From: Pseudomonadales bacterium
GTDB lineage: Bacteria; Pseudomonadota; Gammaproteobacteria; Pseudomonadales; Azotimanducaceae
DNA: 64,000 nt
Direction of reading: 5' to 3'
Assembly: GCA_024234635.1 (NCBI GenBank)
Contig: JACKNX010000017.1
Location: 27,791-91,790, forward strand
The position numbers and the translations under genes were made by a program. Each line of letters opens with the position of its first letter. The first letter of the stretch is position 1. Under the pieces are notes generated by a model that searched no databases, was not told the DNA's origin, and saw only the letters and a list, made by a program, of their open reading frames with translations. Shown in pieces: positions 16,361 to 23,684 of this stretch.

Positions 16361-16720
16361 TCAGGAGCGGTCGGCTTCCTTCTGGTTGGCGTCGGCGCTC
16401 TCCACGTACGCCTTGAAGGCGGACAACTGCATGGACCACAGCCGTTCGGTGTCTTCGAGCCAGCGGCGCAACGCTTTCAGACTGCCGTTACGTAACGAGT
16501 ACACGCGCACCCGGGCGTCGAAGTCGGTACGGGCTTCCTCCACCAGACCGCTGGCGCGCAGCGTTTTCAGGTGTTTCGACAAGGCGGGCGCGGACAGGCC
16601 AAGCCTGTTCGCAATCTCGCCCGCGCTCATCGGTTGCCTGCGCAGCAGTTCGATCACGGCCCGACGATTCGGCTCGGCCAGTGCCGCGAATGTGCGGTCC
16701 AGCCGCTCGGCCGCGTTCAT
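16361..16720 (-). CDS. ArsR-family winged-helix transcriptional regulator
   Basis: A 119-aa DNA-binding regulator. The wHTH is recognisable in FAALAEPNRRAVIELL, GEIANRLGLSAPALSKHL and LVEEARTDFDARVRVYSL. No metal-binding cysteine motif (such as ELCVCDL) is present, so it belongs to the non-metal branch that accompanies AHA1/SRPBCC genes and usually represses its own operon. Its ATG overlaps the stop of the VOC gene by four bases (ATGA), which shows translational coupling. The 13-base gap to the SRPBCC gene completes the operon. Confidence 0.92.
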   Translation of the reverse strand: MNAAERLDRTFAALAEPNRRAVIELLRRQPMSAGEIANRLGLSAPALSKHLKTLRASGLVEEARTDFDARVRVYSLRNGSLKALRRWLEDTERLWSMQLSAFKAYVESADANQKEADRS

Positions 16721-17181
16721 GGCAGACGGGGCAGGGTGATGCTGCCGATGGCGGCATCCCATTGCTCGCTGCTCATTGCGGTGACCGTCTGGCCGAAGGT
16801 CCAGATGTGGCCTTCCGGATCGGTGGCCCGGTAGGTGCGATCGCCATAGAACTGGGTTTCCGGCTCCTGCAGGATGATGGCGCCCGCGGCCCGCGCGGTT
16901 TCGCAATGCGCGTCGAGATCCGTTTCGAGCTGCAGGTGCACCGTCTGGGTGTTGAGCCCGTTGATGGATACGGGGCTGCGGTGCGACTCACTCCACTCAT
17001 TGCCGACCATGATCAGGCCGTTGCCGAACTGCATTTCCGAATGCAGCAGATTGCCGTCGGTATCGAGTATCACCATGGTCGGCTCGAAGCCGAACGCGTC
17101 TTCCAGCCAGCGCAGCGCCGTCTTCGGATCGCGGTAGCAGATGGCGGAGGAAACGCTTGGGCGTGTGGTCACTGTGCTCAT
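16717..17181 (-). CDS. VOC (glyoxalase/bleomycin-resistance fold) protein
   Basis: A 154-aa vicinal-oxygen-chelate protein. Two beta-alpha-beta-beta-beta halves are visible: AICYRDPKTALRWLEDAFGFEPTM and ETARAAGAIILQEPETQFYGDRTYRATDPEGHIWTF, the latter with the typical DPEGH end bearing a metal-ligand position. It is the PhnB-like branch often linked to ArsR/SRPBCC pairs. First gene of the operon; a sigma70-like promoter lies about 30 bases upstream within and after the end of soxR. Substrate unknown. Confidence 0.85.
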   Translation of the reverse strand: MSTVTTRPSVSSAICYRDPKTALRWLEDAFGFEPTMVILDTDGNLLHSEMQFGNGLIMVGNEWSESHRSPVSINGLNTQTVHLQLETDLDAHCETARAAGAIILQEPETQFYGDRTYRATDPEGHIWTFGQTVTAMSSEQWDAAIGSITLPRLP

Positions 17182-17209
17182 CGTTGGAATTCCGTGGTGT
17201 GGCCGGAAA

Positions 17210-17238
17210 ATAGTTAACCATGAAGGAAACAATGTCAA
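17210..17238 (-). promoter_or_regulatory. sigma70-like promoter of the VOC-ArsR-SRPBCC operon
   Basis: On the minus strand a perfect TTGACA (17233-17238) is separated by 17 bases from AACTAT (17210-17215). The spacer contains GGTTAAC facing a loosely matching TTTCC, a possible site for the operon's ArsR repressor. The -35 box overlaps the end of soxR. Confidence 0.5.
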
Positions 17239-17681
17239 TCCACGTTGTCTTCCAGAAGCAGACGCGGTCCGGGACCACGCCGGTAGGCACGGTCGTCCGC
17301 GTTGTAGAGTGCGCAGCGCTTGAGGGACAGGCAGCCACAACCGATGCAGCCGTCCAGACGTTCGCGCGTGCGTGTCAGCAAGGCAATTCGGGAATCCAGT
17401 TCGTCGCGGAATTCCCGGCTGATGCGGGCCCAGTCCCGTTGCGTGGGTGTACGCTGCTCCGGTAGCGAGCGAAGCCGCTCGCGGATCTGTTCCAGCGTGA
17501 AGCCCAGTTGCTGGGCGATGAGGATGAAGGACAGGCGACGGATGTCGGACCGCAGAAAGCGGCGCTGGCCGCCGTTGTTGCGCACGGGTCTGACCAGCCC
17601 GGCGTCCTCGTAGAAACGGATTGCGGAGACGGACAATCCGGTGCGTTCGGCGACCTGGCCGATGGCAATGCGCGCTTCCAT
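17235..17681 (-). CDS. soxR: redox-sensing transcriptional activator SoxR
   Basis: A 148-aa MerR-family regulator. The N-terminal wHTH contains IGQVAERTGLSVSAIRFYE; a dimerisation helix follows; the C-terminal [2Fe-2S] cluster site is CIGCGCLSLKRC with cysteines 112, 115, 117 and 123, exactly the SoxR C-x2-C-x-C-x5-C spacing. Oxidation of the cluster by redox-cycling compounds or superoxide turns on target promoters by underwinding an over-long spacer. soxR is divergent from a VOC gene, and the SoxR box sits between them, so this VOC gene is the likely direct target. No soxS is adjacent. Confidence 0.97.
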   Translation of the reverse strand: MEARIAIGQVAERTGLSVSAIRFYEDAGLVRPVRNNGGQRRFLRSDIRRLSFILIAQQLGFTLEQIRERLRSLPEQRTPTQRDWARISREFRDELDSRIALLTRTRERLDGCIGCGCLSLKRCALYNADDRAYRRGPGPRLLLEDNVD

Positions 17682-17691
17682 GAAAAAACCC

Positions 17692-17722
17692 TTGACCTCA
17701 ATTAAGGTTGAGATTTTATCGT
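17692..17722 (+). promoter_or_regulatory. SoxR-controlled promoter with SoxR box
   Basis: TTGACC (17692-17697) and TATCGT (17717-17722) are 19 bases apart, the over-long spacing used by MerR-family activators. Centred in the spacer is CCTCAATTAAGGTTGAGA (17696-17713): the half-sites CCTCAA and TTGAGA match 11 of 12 outer positions of the enterobacterial SoxR box. It reads toward the VOC gene at 17755. Confidence 0.85.
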
Positions 17723-17754
17723 GGGCACCGTGCTTTCAACCAGGAGAACGGCGC

Positions 17755-18132
17755 ATGAATCGACTTGAACATGTCAATGTCACGGTTTCGGATCCGGCGG
17801 GGACGGCAGCCATGCTGTGCGAGGTTTTCGGCTGGCGTGTGCGGTGGCAGGGGCCATCACAGATGGGCGGACACACCTTCCATGTCGGCAACGACGACGA
17901 CTACGTGGCGGTGTACACCTTCGATGGCCGTCCCGAGCCGCTGCGGGAAGCGGGCCGCGTACGCGGCGGACTCAATCACATCGGCGTCGTCGTTGAAGAT
18001 CTCGACGCGGTGGAGCAGCGGGTGCTCGCGGCGGGACTGAAGCCCTTCAATCACATGGACTACGAGCCCGGGCGGCGTTTCTACTTTCTGGATGGTGACG
18101 GCGTGGAATACGAGGTTGTCAGCTACGCGTGA
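17755..18132 (+). CDS. VOC family protein, probable SoxR target
   Basis: A 125-aa vicinal-oxygen-chelate protein with LEHVNVTVSDPAGTAAMLCEVFGW in the first half and LNHIGVVVEDLDAVEQRVLAAGL plus RRFYFLDGDGVEYEVVSY in the second, close to lactoylglutathione-lyase-like and antibiotic-binding members. Candidate metal ligands are His6, the HIG histidine and the late Glu. ATG 17755 has AGGAGA upstream. The promoter region carries a SoxR box on the over-long spacer, so induction by redox-active compounds is strongly suggested. Whether it detoxifies or sequesters such compounds is inference. Confidence 0.88.
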   Translation: MNRLEHVNVTVSDPAGTAAMLCEVFGWRVRWQGPSQMGGHTFHVGNDDDYVAVYTFDGRPEPLREAGRVRGGLNHIGVVVEDLDAVEQRVLAAGLKPFNHMDYEPGRRFYFLDGDGVEYEVVSYA

Positions 18133-18133
18133 A

Positions 18134-18610
18134 TCAGCCGCGCCGGATACCGATGACGCTGCCAACCTGCGGCGGGCGTGGCAGTGAAGCGTGCGCTTCC
18201 TGCAGTTCGGCCAGGCGGGCAATCACCGCATCCGGAAACGGCGCGCTGCGACGCGTGGCCATGCTGACGTGCAGCGACATCTGCTCCGATGTCGCTGCCA
18301 GCCAGCCCTCCTCGGCATGCAGCATTTCCTCGAAGAAGTGCATGCGTTTGGCGTCATGGTCCAGAAGGCGGAAGCGCACCTGTACGGGATCGTGCAGCGA
18401 CAGTTCACGCAGGTAGTTGACGTGTACCTGCACGGTGAAGGCGGAACCTGCGCCGGAGCGGGTGTAGTCTTCGCCGATGCCAAGCTGGTCGAACACATGA
18501 TCCAGCGCCCTGTCGAACAACACATGGTAGTACGCCATGTTGAGATGACCGTTGTAGTCGATCCAGTCGGGCAGGATGGTCTGGCGCGGGCAGAGGATAG
18601 CGCTGCTCAC
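18134..18610 (-). CDS. hot-dog fold acyl-CoA thioesterase
   Basis: A 158-aa single hot-dog domain of the 4-hydroxybenzoyl-CoA thioesterase/FabZ-like type. WIDYNGHLNMAYYHVLFDRALD is the signature of thioesterases in which the Asp/Asn-Gly-His segment leads into the central helix; HVNYLRELSLHDPVQVRFRLL follows. It would hydrolyse a fatty or carnitine-related acyl-CoA. GTG 18610, preceded by GGAG, is preferred over the TTG at 18622. The stop is one base from the end of the convergent VOC gene. Confidence 0.8.
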   Translation of the reverse strand: MSSAILCPRQTILPDWIDYNGHLNMAYYHVLFDRALDHVFDQLGIGEDYTRSGAGSAFTVQVHVNYLRELSLHDPVQVRFRLLDHDAKRMHFFEEMLHAEEGWLAATSEQMSLHVSMATRRSAPFPDAVIARLAELQEAHASLPRPPQVGSVIGIRRG

Positions 18611-18717
18611 TCTCGGCTCCAATTCATGGATTTCGCTGACGGGACGATACTCCCGTCGGACGCGGATTGGTAAGCTCTGCGCCCTTCGAAGTGAACGGTC
18701 TGACGGGAGATGGAGTG

Positions 18718-20262
18718 ATGAATGGAGGCGAAGCGCTGATCAGGGGCCTGGTTGCCAGTGGGGTGAAGGCGTGTTTCGCCAACCCGGGCACCTCGGAAAT
18801 GCACATGGTGCAGGCCATCGACGCCGTGCCGGAAATGCGCGCGGTGCTCTGCCTGTTCGAAGGTGTGTGCACGGGGGCCGCGGACGGTTACGGACGCATG
18901 CGGGAGCAGCCCGCGTGCACGCTGCTGCACCTTGGCGCGGGCCTCGGCAATGGCATCGCCAACCTGCATAACGCCCGCCGGGCGGCTACGCCGCTGGTCA
19001 ACATCATAGGTGAACATGCCATTCACCATGTGCCGTTCGATGCGCCCCTGACCAGTGATATCGCGGCCATCGCCAAGGGCGTATCCGGCTGGATCCGCAC
19101 CGCACGCACGGCGGAGGCCCTGGCAGGTGACGGCGTGCAGGCCGTGCAGGCGGCCATGGCTGCCAATCCCGACCCCGTAGGCGGCGTAAGCACCCTCATC
19201 GTGCCGGCGGACTGCGCGTGGGGCCAGGGCAATGCCGTGGAAATTGCCGAAGTCAGCCGCGCGCGACTTCCGGTATCCGATGCGGCCGTTACCCGTGCCG
19301 CGGCCGCGCTGACGGACGACGCCGTGCTCATCGTGGACGGCAACGGCCTGCTCGAGGACGGGCTGGCCGCGGTGGGGCGTATCGCCGCCAGAAGTGGTGT
19401 GCGTATTTTCTCGCCGACCTTTCCGGCGCGGGTAGAGAGCGGGCCGGGTCTTTATCCGATCAACCGTATGCCTTATTTCCCCGAGCAGATCATCGAGACA
19501 CTGCGCGGTACCCGCCGGCTGATCCTGGCGGGCGGCGAGGCCCCCGTAAGCTTCTTCAAATACCGCAACATCCCGAGTGATCTGGTACCCGAAGGCTGTG
19601 AAGTGGTGCGGCTGGCGCATCGGCACGAGGACGTGAGCGCGGCGTTGCACGCGCTGGCAGATGCGATCGGCGCACCGGTGGCCGGCAAGGCTGTGGAGCG
19701 CGCAAGGCCGGCGCCGCCTGCGGGCCGTCTCAATACGATGGCTGTCGCCAATGGGCTTGCCGCGTCCGCGCAGGATGACTGCATCGTGTGCACGGACTCC
19801 GGTGGCGGTGGCGCGGCGTATGCGGTGATGCAGCGCGCGGTTCGGCATTCGTGGATGAATCTCACCGGTGGTTCCATCGGCCAGGGGGGGCCACTGGCGG
19901 TCGGGGCCGCGGTGGCCTGCCCCGGTCGTCGCGTCTATGCCCTGCTGGGTGACGGTGGGGCGGGCTACACCATCCAGTACCTGTGGACCGCGGCTCGGGA
20001 GAATCTGCCCATCACCACGGTGATCTACAACAACAGCGTGTACGGCATCCTGCAGACGGAGTACCAGCGCATCGGCGTGAACGACCCGGGTGACAAGGCG
20101 CTCAGCCTGTTTGACCTGAGTCGCCCGTCCATTGACTGGGTATCGCTCGCCAAAGGCTATGGCGTGCCCGGGCAGCGGGTAACCACCGGCGAAGAGCTGA
20201 TGGCGGCGCTTGCTGCCGCGGAGGCGGTGAACGGACCATACCTCATCGAGGCCATGGTCTGA
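18718..20262 (+). CDS. thiamine-diphosphate enzyme, acetolactate-synthase-like
   Basis: A 514-aa ThDP-dependent enzyme with three domains: Pyr (ANPGTSEMHM and the cofactor-activating Glu48 in LFEGVCTGAADGYG), a shortened central domain, and a PP domain with the metal/pyrophosphate motif GDGGAGYTIQYLW ending in IYNN. The fold carries out decarboxylation or carboligation of 2-oxo acids. It resembles acetolactate-synthase large-subunit-like and benzoylformate-decarboxylase-like proteins of unknown substrate rather than IlvB/IlvI (no small subunit is nearby). ATG 18718 follows GGGAGATGGA. It is divergent from the thioesterase gene. Confidence 0.85.
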   Translation: MNGGEALIRGLVASGVKACFANPGTSEMHMVQAIDAVPEMRAVLCLFEGVCTGAADGYGRMREQPACTLLHLGAGLGNGIANLHNARRAATPLVNIIGEHAIHHVPFDAPLTSDIAAIAKGVSGWIRTARTAEALAGDGVQAVQAAMAANPDPVGGVSTLIVPADCAWGQGNAVEIAEVSRARLPVSDAAVTRAAAALTDDAVLIVDGNGLLEDGLAAVGRIAARSGVRIFSPTFPARVESGPGLYPINRMPYFPEQIIETLRGTRRLILAGGEAPVSFFKYRNIPSDLVPEGCEVVRLAHRHEDVSAALHALADAIGAPVAGKAVERARPAPPAGRLNTMAVANGLAASAQDDCIVCTDSGGGGAAYAVMQRAVRHSWMNLTGGSIGQGGPLAVGAAVACPGRRVYALLGDGGAGYTIQYLWTAARENLPITTVIYNNSVYGILQTEYQRIGVNDPGDKALSLFDLSRPSIDWVSLAKGYGVPGQRVTTGEELMAALAAAEAVNGPYLIEAMV

Positions 20263-20285
20263 TGCACACCTGGCTCCCGGACCGG

Positions 20286-20438
20286 TCAGAATAACGTGTA
20301 GATGAACGGTGCGGCGGCGGAGCCCTGCCCCAGCACGATCAGCGCACCCAGAAGCAGCATCACGACCAGCACGGGAGCCAGCCAGAACTTCCTGCGCACG
20401 CGCATGAACGCCCAAAGGTCCTTGACGAGCTCGAACAT
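20286..20438 (-). CDS. DUF5989/SxtK-like small membrane protein
   Basis: A 50-aa protein, MFELVKDLWAFMRVRRKFWL followed by one membrane span and a short C-terminal tail. Length and sequence match DUF5989 proteins, which occur beside NodU/CmcH-type carbamoyltransferases and correspond to SxtK of saxitoxin clusters. Its ATG shares a base with the SxtJ stop (TGATG), so the two are translationally coupled. Its biochemical role is unknown in the family. Confidence 0.85.
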   Translation of the reverse strand: MFELVKDLWAFMRVRRKFWLAPVLVVMLLLGALIVLGQGSAAAPFIYTLF

Positions 20439-20848
20439 CAGAATGGTCTCTCCAGCGATCGGTTGGCTCCGGGATCGTTGACGACCCGGTAGGTGGTGGC
20501 GTCCGGGTCCGGTTGCCCGGATACGGGCTTGTGGCCAATGGCGCGCATGATCAACCCCAGTGGCGTGATGACCAGGTAGAAGGCCACGCCCAGAACCAGT
20601 GGCGTGGTCACGCGGGACATCATCAGTCCGAACTGCATCCACGCACGGTAGACGGGGCGCAGACTATTCGGCAGCGCAAGGCCCCAGAGCGCCATGCCGC
20701 CGCCGATGATCCAAGGCCACATGGGATGGTTCGCGTTCACAAGCCAGGGCAGCAGCAGGCCGAAGACGCCGACGAGCAATCCTCCGGTGGTGAGACCAAA
20801 CCTGCGCAATCCGGCGGTGTCCAGATCGGGGATGTCGTGATTCGCCAT
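20438..20848 (-). CDS. SxtJ-like membrane protein
   Basis: A 136-aa membrane protein with about three hydrophobic spans (residues 18-38, 44-62 and 82-102). It ends with a soluble tail. LRRFGLTTGGLLVGVFGLLL and the phrase MQFGLMMSRVTTPLVLG are typical of the SxtJ family, which is found directly after carbamoyltransferase genes. It starts five bases after the carbamoyltransferase stop and overlaps the DUF5989 gene. Function unknown; proximity suggests membrane docking of the transferase. Confidence 0.85.
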   Translation of the reverse strand: MANHDIPDLDTAGLRRFGLTTGGLLVGVFGLLLPWLVNANHPMWPWIIGGGMALWGLALPNSLRPVYRAWMQFGLMMSRVTTPLVLGVAFYLVITPLGLIMRAIGHKPVSGQPDPDATTYRVVNDPGANRSLERPF

Positions 20849-20853
20849 GTCAT

Positions 20854-22692
20854 TCAGTCCAGTTCAAATTCGTCCAGCCAGGATCCATCGTCGGATAGCG
20901 GCGGCTGGTCCTGTTTCCCAAGGAGAAAATTTTCAATCACCAGGTAGTCCATTCCGGTACGCATGAAGCATCGGTAGGCGTCGTCCGGCGTGCATACGAT
21001 CGGTTCGCCACGAACGTTGAACGAGGTGTTCACCAGTACGGGACAGCCGGTAGCTTCCAGAAAGGCGGTAAGCAGCGCGTGATAGCGGGGGTTCGTGCTG
21101 GCGTGCACCGTCTGGACGCGCGCCGAATAATCCACGTGGGTGATCGCCGGTAGTTCGGAGCGGACCACGTTCAACTTGTCGATGCCGAACAGGGCCTGCT
21201 GTTGCGGCGTCATCGCCATGCGCAGGTGATCCTGGACTTCCGCGACGATCAGCATGTAGGGGCTGCACGATGAGAGCTTGAAGTATTTACCGGCGTCTTC
21301 GGCACGGACTGAGGGCGCGAAGGGTCGGAATGATTCCCGGTACTTGATCTTCAGGTTCATGACCGACTGCATCGCGCGGTTGCGTGGATCGCCGAGAATC
21401 GAACGACCGCCCAGCGCGCGCGGTCCGAACTCCATCCGGCCCTGGAACCATCCCACGACATTCCCGCTGGCCAGAATCGCGGCGACCCTGGGTAGCAGAT
21501 CGGCGTCTTCCAGCCGTTCGTAGACGGCGCCGCGGGCGTCGAGTTGGCTGTGGATGTCGGCGTCAGACCAGCGGGGACCCAGGAAACTCCCCCGCATGGC
21601 ATCGGGGCGCTTTGCGACGCGGGGCTGGCCGAGGTGTTGGTGCCAGACAGCCAGGGCGGCCCCAACGGCGCCACCCGCGTCGCCTGCGGCAGGCTGAATC
21701 CAGAGCTCACGGAATGGTCCTTCGCGCAGCAGACGGCCGTTGGCCACGCAGTTGAGCGCAACGCCACCGGCGAGACAGAGGGCATCCGTTCCCAGTTCGC
21801 GGTGGATGGTGTTCGCAAGTTTCAGCACGATCTCTTCGGTCACGCACTGGACCGACGCGGCAATGTCCATCTCCCGTTGCGTAAGCGGCGATTCGGGCTG
21901 TCTGGCCGGACCACCGAACAGATCGGCGAACCGCCGGTTGGTCATGGTCAGTCCGCTGGCGTAGTTGAAATAGCGCATGTCCATGCGGAAAGTGCCGTCC
22001 TCCTTGACGTCGATAAGCTTGTCAAAGATCACCTCCACGAAGCGGGGCGTGCCGTAAGGGGCGAGCCCCATCAGTTTGTATTCGCCCGAATTGACCTTGA
22101 ATCCGGTGAAGTAGGTGAAGGCCGAATACAGCAGGCCAAGCGAGTGCGGGAAATTGATCTCCCACTGCGGCGTCAAGGTATTGCCATCGCCCAGCCAGAC
22201 GCTGGTGGTAGCCCATTCCCCGACGCCATCCAGGCACAGTACGGCGGCGGTGTGAAAGGGGGATGGATAAAATGCGGAGGCGGCGTGCGACTGATGGTGT
22301 TCGGTGAACAGGATCGGTCGCACCCCGTTGCTTCCCGCGTCCATGAGTTGATCGAGTTCGCGGCGCAACAGATCCTTGAGAAACAGCTTTTCTCTCAGCC
22401 ACACAGGCATGGCGGCCAGAAAGGAAGTGAAGCCGCGCGGCGCGTAAGCGAGGTAGGTCTCCAGCAGCCGATCGAATTTCAGCAGCGGTTTGTCGTAGAA
22501 AACGACGTGGTCAACGTCGTCGATGCGGATTCCAGCTTCGCGCAGACAATACCCGACGGCCTGGCGCGGAAACGCGGGATCGTGTTTCTTTCGCGAGAAT
22601 CGCTCTTCCTGGGCAGCGGCGACAATATCGCCGTCCCTGACGAGGGCGGCGGCGCTGTCGTGGTAGTAGGCGGAGAGTCCCAGAACGTACAT
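20854..22692 (-). CDS. NodU/CmcH-type O-carbamoyltransferase
   Basis: A 612-aa carbamoyltransferase that moves a carbamoyl group from carbamoyl phosphate via carbamoyl-adenylate to a hydroxyl of a sugar or secondary metabolite. The N-terminal Kae1-like domain has GLSAYYHDSAAALV, EERFSRKKHD and the metal-binding TEHHQSHAASAF; the C-terminal YrdC-like part has FGPRALGGRSILGDPRN, KYRESFRPFAPSV and LVNTSFNVRGEPIV. ATG 22692 is chosen for AGGAAA upstream; an in-frame start 33 bases earlier is weaker. SxtJ and SxtK-like genes follow. No glycan or toxin cluster is adjacent, so the acceptor is unknown. Confidence 0.93.
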   Translation of the reverse strand: MYVLGLSAYYHDSAAALVRDGDIVAAAQEERFSRKKHDPAFPRQAVGYCLREAGIRIDDVDHVVFYDKPLLKFDRLLETYLAYAPRGFTSFLAAMPVWLREKLFLKDLLRRELDQLMDAGSNGVRPILFTEHHQSHAASAFYPSPFHTAAVLCLDGVGEWATTSVWLGDGNTLTPQWEINFPHSLGLLYSAFTYFTGFKVNSGEYKLMGLAPYGTPRFVEVIFDKLIDVKEDGTFRMDMRYFNYASGLTMTNRRFADLFGGPARQPESPLTQREMDIAASVQCVTEEIVLKLANTIHRELGTDALCLAGGVALNCVANGRLLREGPFRELWIQPAAGDAGGAVGAALAVWHQHLGQPRVAKRPDAMRGSFLGPRWSDADIHSQLDARGAVYERLEDADLLPRVAAILASGNVVGWFQGRMEFGPRALGGRSILGDPRNRAMQSVMNLKIKYRESFRPFAPSVRAEDAGKYFKLSSCSPYMLIVAEVQDHLRMAMTPQQQALFGIDKLNVVRSELPAITHVDYSARVQTVHASTNPRYHALLTAFLEATGCPVLVNTSFNVRGEPIVCTPDDAYRCFMRTGMDYLVIENFLLGKQDQPPLSDDGSWLDEFELD

Positions 22693-22760
22693 GTTCGGTT
22701 TTCCTGTTGAGGCGATCAGATTCATCCGTCGTGAGCAGAGTTCGGTTCAGCAGGACCGAC

Positions 22761-23657
22761 TCACCGGGCCGGTGACTCGAGTTCGTCCACCCGTTTCGGC
22801 CAGTCGTTTTTCAACAGACGCGACAACGACCTGTCCGCGAGCAGCCGGCCACCCGTCTGGCAGGTGGCGCAGTAGTTGGATTCGTTTTCCGCGTAAACGA
22901 TGTGCTGCACGGGCGCGCCGCAGGCGGGGCACGGCTGCCGGTACCGTCCGTGTACGGCCATTCCGTCATGAAATGCCGTCACCCGGGCGGGGAATCTGTC
23001 GCCGGCTTCTTCGCGCAGCCGCGTCGTCCATTCATCGAGCACGGTGCGGCAGGCCCGGAAGAGCGCGTGCAATTCCTGGTCGAGCATGTCGCGTGGGCGC
23101 TTGTAGGGCGACAGACGCGCCCGCCACAGGATTTCATCCGAGTAGGCATTGCCGATGCCGGCAAGCACCCGCTGGTCCGTCAGCGCGCGTTTCAACGTGT
23201 GATTGCTGGCGCGCAGACGCTCCGCAAAGTCCGCCGTCGAGAGTGATGCCGGTTCCAGACCGCCGGGATCGAGCGCATGCAGGGCTTTGCGGCCCTGTAC
23301 CAGACGCAGTGAAGCGCGTTTCTTCTTGCTGGCTTCGGTAAACAGCAGCGAACCGGTGGCGAAAGCAAACCAGGCGAGCAGGTTGCGTTTCGGCGGTACC
23401 TTGCCGGGTGCCAGCCACTGCAGGCGGCCGGAGATCATCAGGTGGATGACAAGGAACCGCTCGTCTTCCAGGTTGCACACGAGCTGTTTGGCCAGACGTG
23501 TCCACCCCAGCACACGTCTGCCGAGCAGGTCTTCGGTGGTAGGCGCGACGGTGCGCAGAACGAAGGAACTGACCAGGTTGATGGCATCCAGCGTCTCGCC
23601 CTGGGTACACCGATTCAGATGTTCCACATAGACGGTGAGATCGGGCAACTCAGGCAC
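22761..23657 (-). CDS. Fpg/Nei family DNA glycosylase
   Basis: A 298-aa base-excision repair enzyme. It begins MPELPDL, with Pro2 as the catalytic imine-forming residue and Glu3 beside it; the helix-two-turn-helix reads DQRVLAGIGNAYSDEILWRA; the C-terminal zinc finger has CPACG and CATCQTGGRLL. This is the formamidopyrimidine-DNA-glycosylase architecture, though the N-terminal region is diverged from MutM, so the lesion range is open. The start is GTG 23657, fixed by the need for Pro at position 2. Confidence 0.9.
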   Translation of the reverse strand: MPELPDLTVYVEHLNRCTQGETLDAINLVSSFVLRTVAPTTEDLLGRRVLGWTRLAKQLVCNLEDERFLVIHLMISGRLQWLAPGKVPPKRNLLAWFAFATGSLLFTEASKKKRASLRLVQGRKALHALDPGGLEPASLSTADFAERLRASNHTLKRALTDQRVLAGIGNAYSDEILWRARLSPYKRPRDMLDQELHALFRACRTVLDEWTTRLREEAGDRFPARVTAFHDGMAVHGRYRQPCPACGAPVQHIVYAENESNYCATCQTGGRLLADRSLSRLLKNDWPKRVDELESPAR

Positions 23658-23684
23658 GGCGCCGCTCGATTGCCGCCGGTGCGA

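Noticed and set aside
18607..20538. 643-aa minus-strand frame over the ThDP enzyme.
   Set aside because: Shadow frame of biased composition; the plus-strand gene has the complete ThDP motif.
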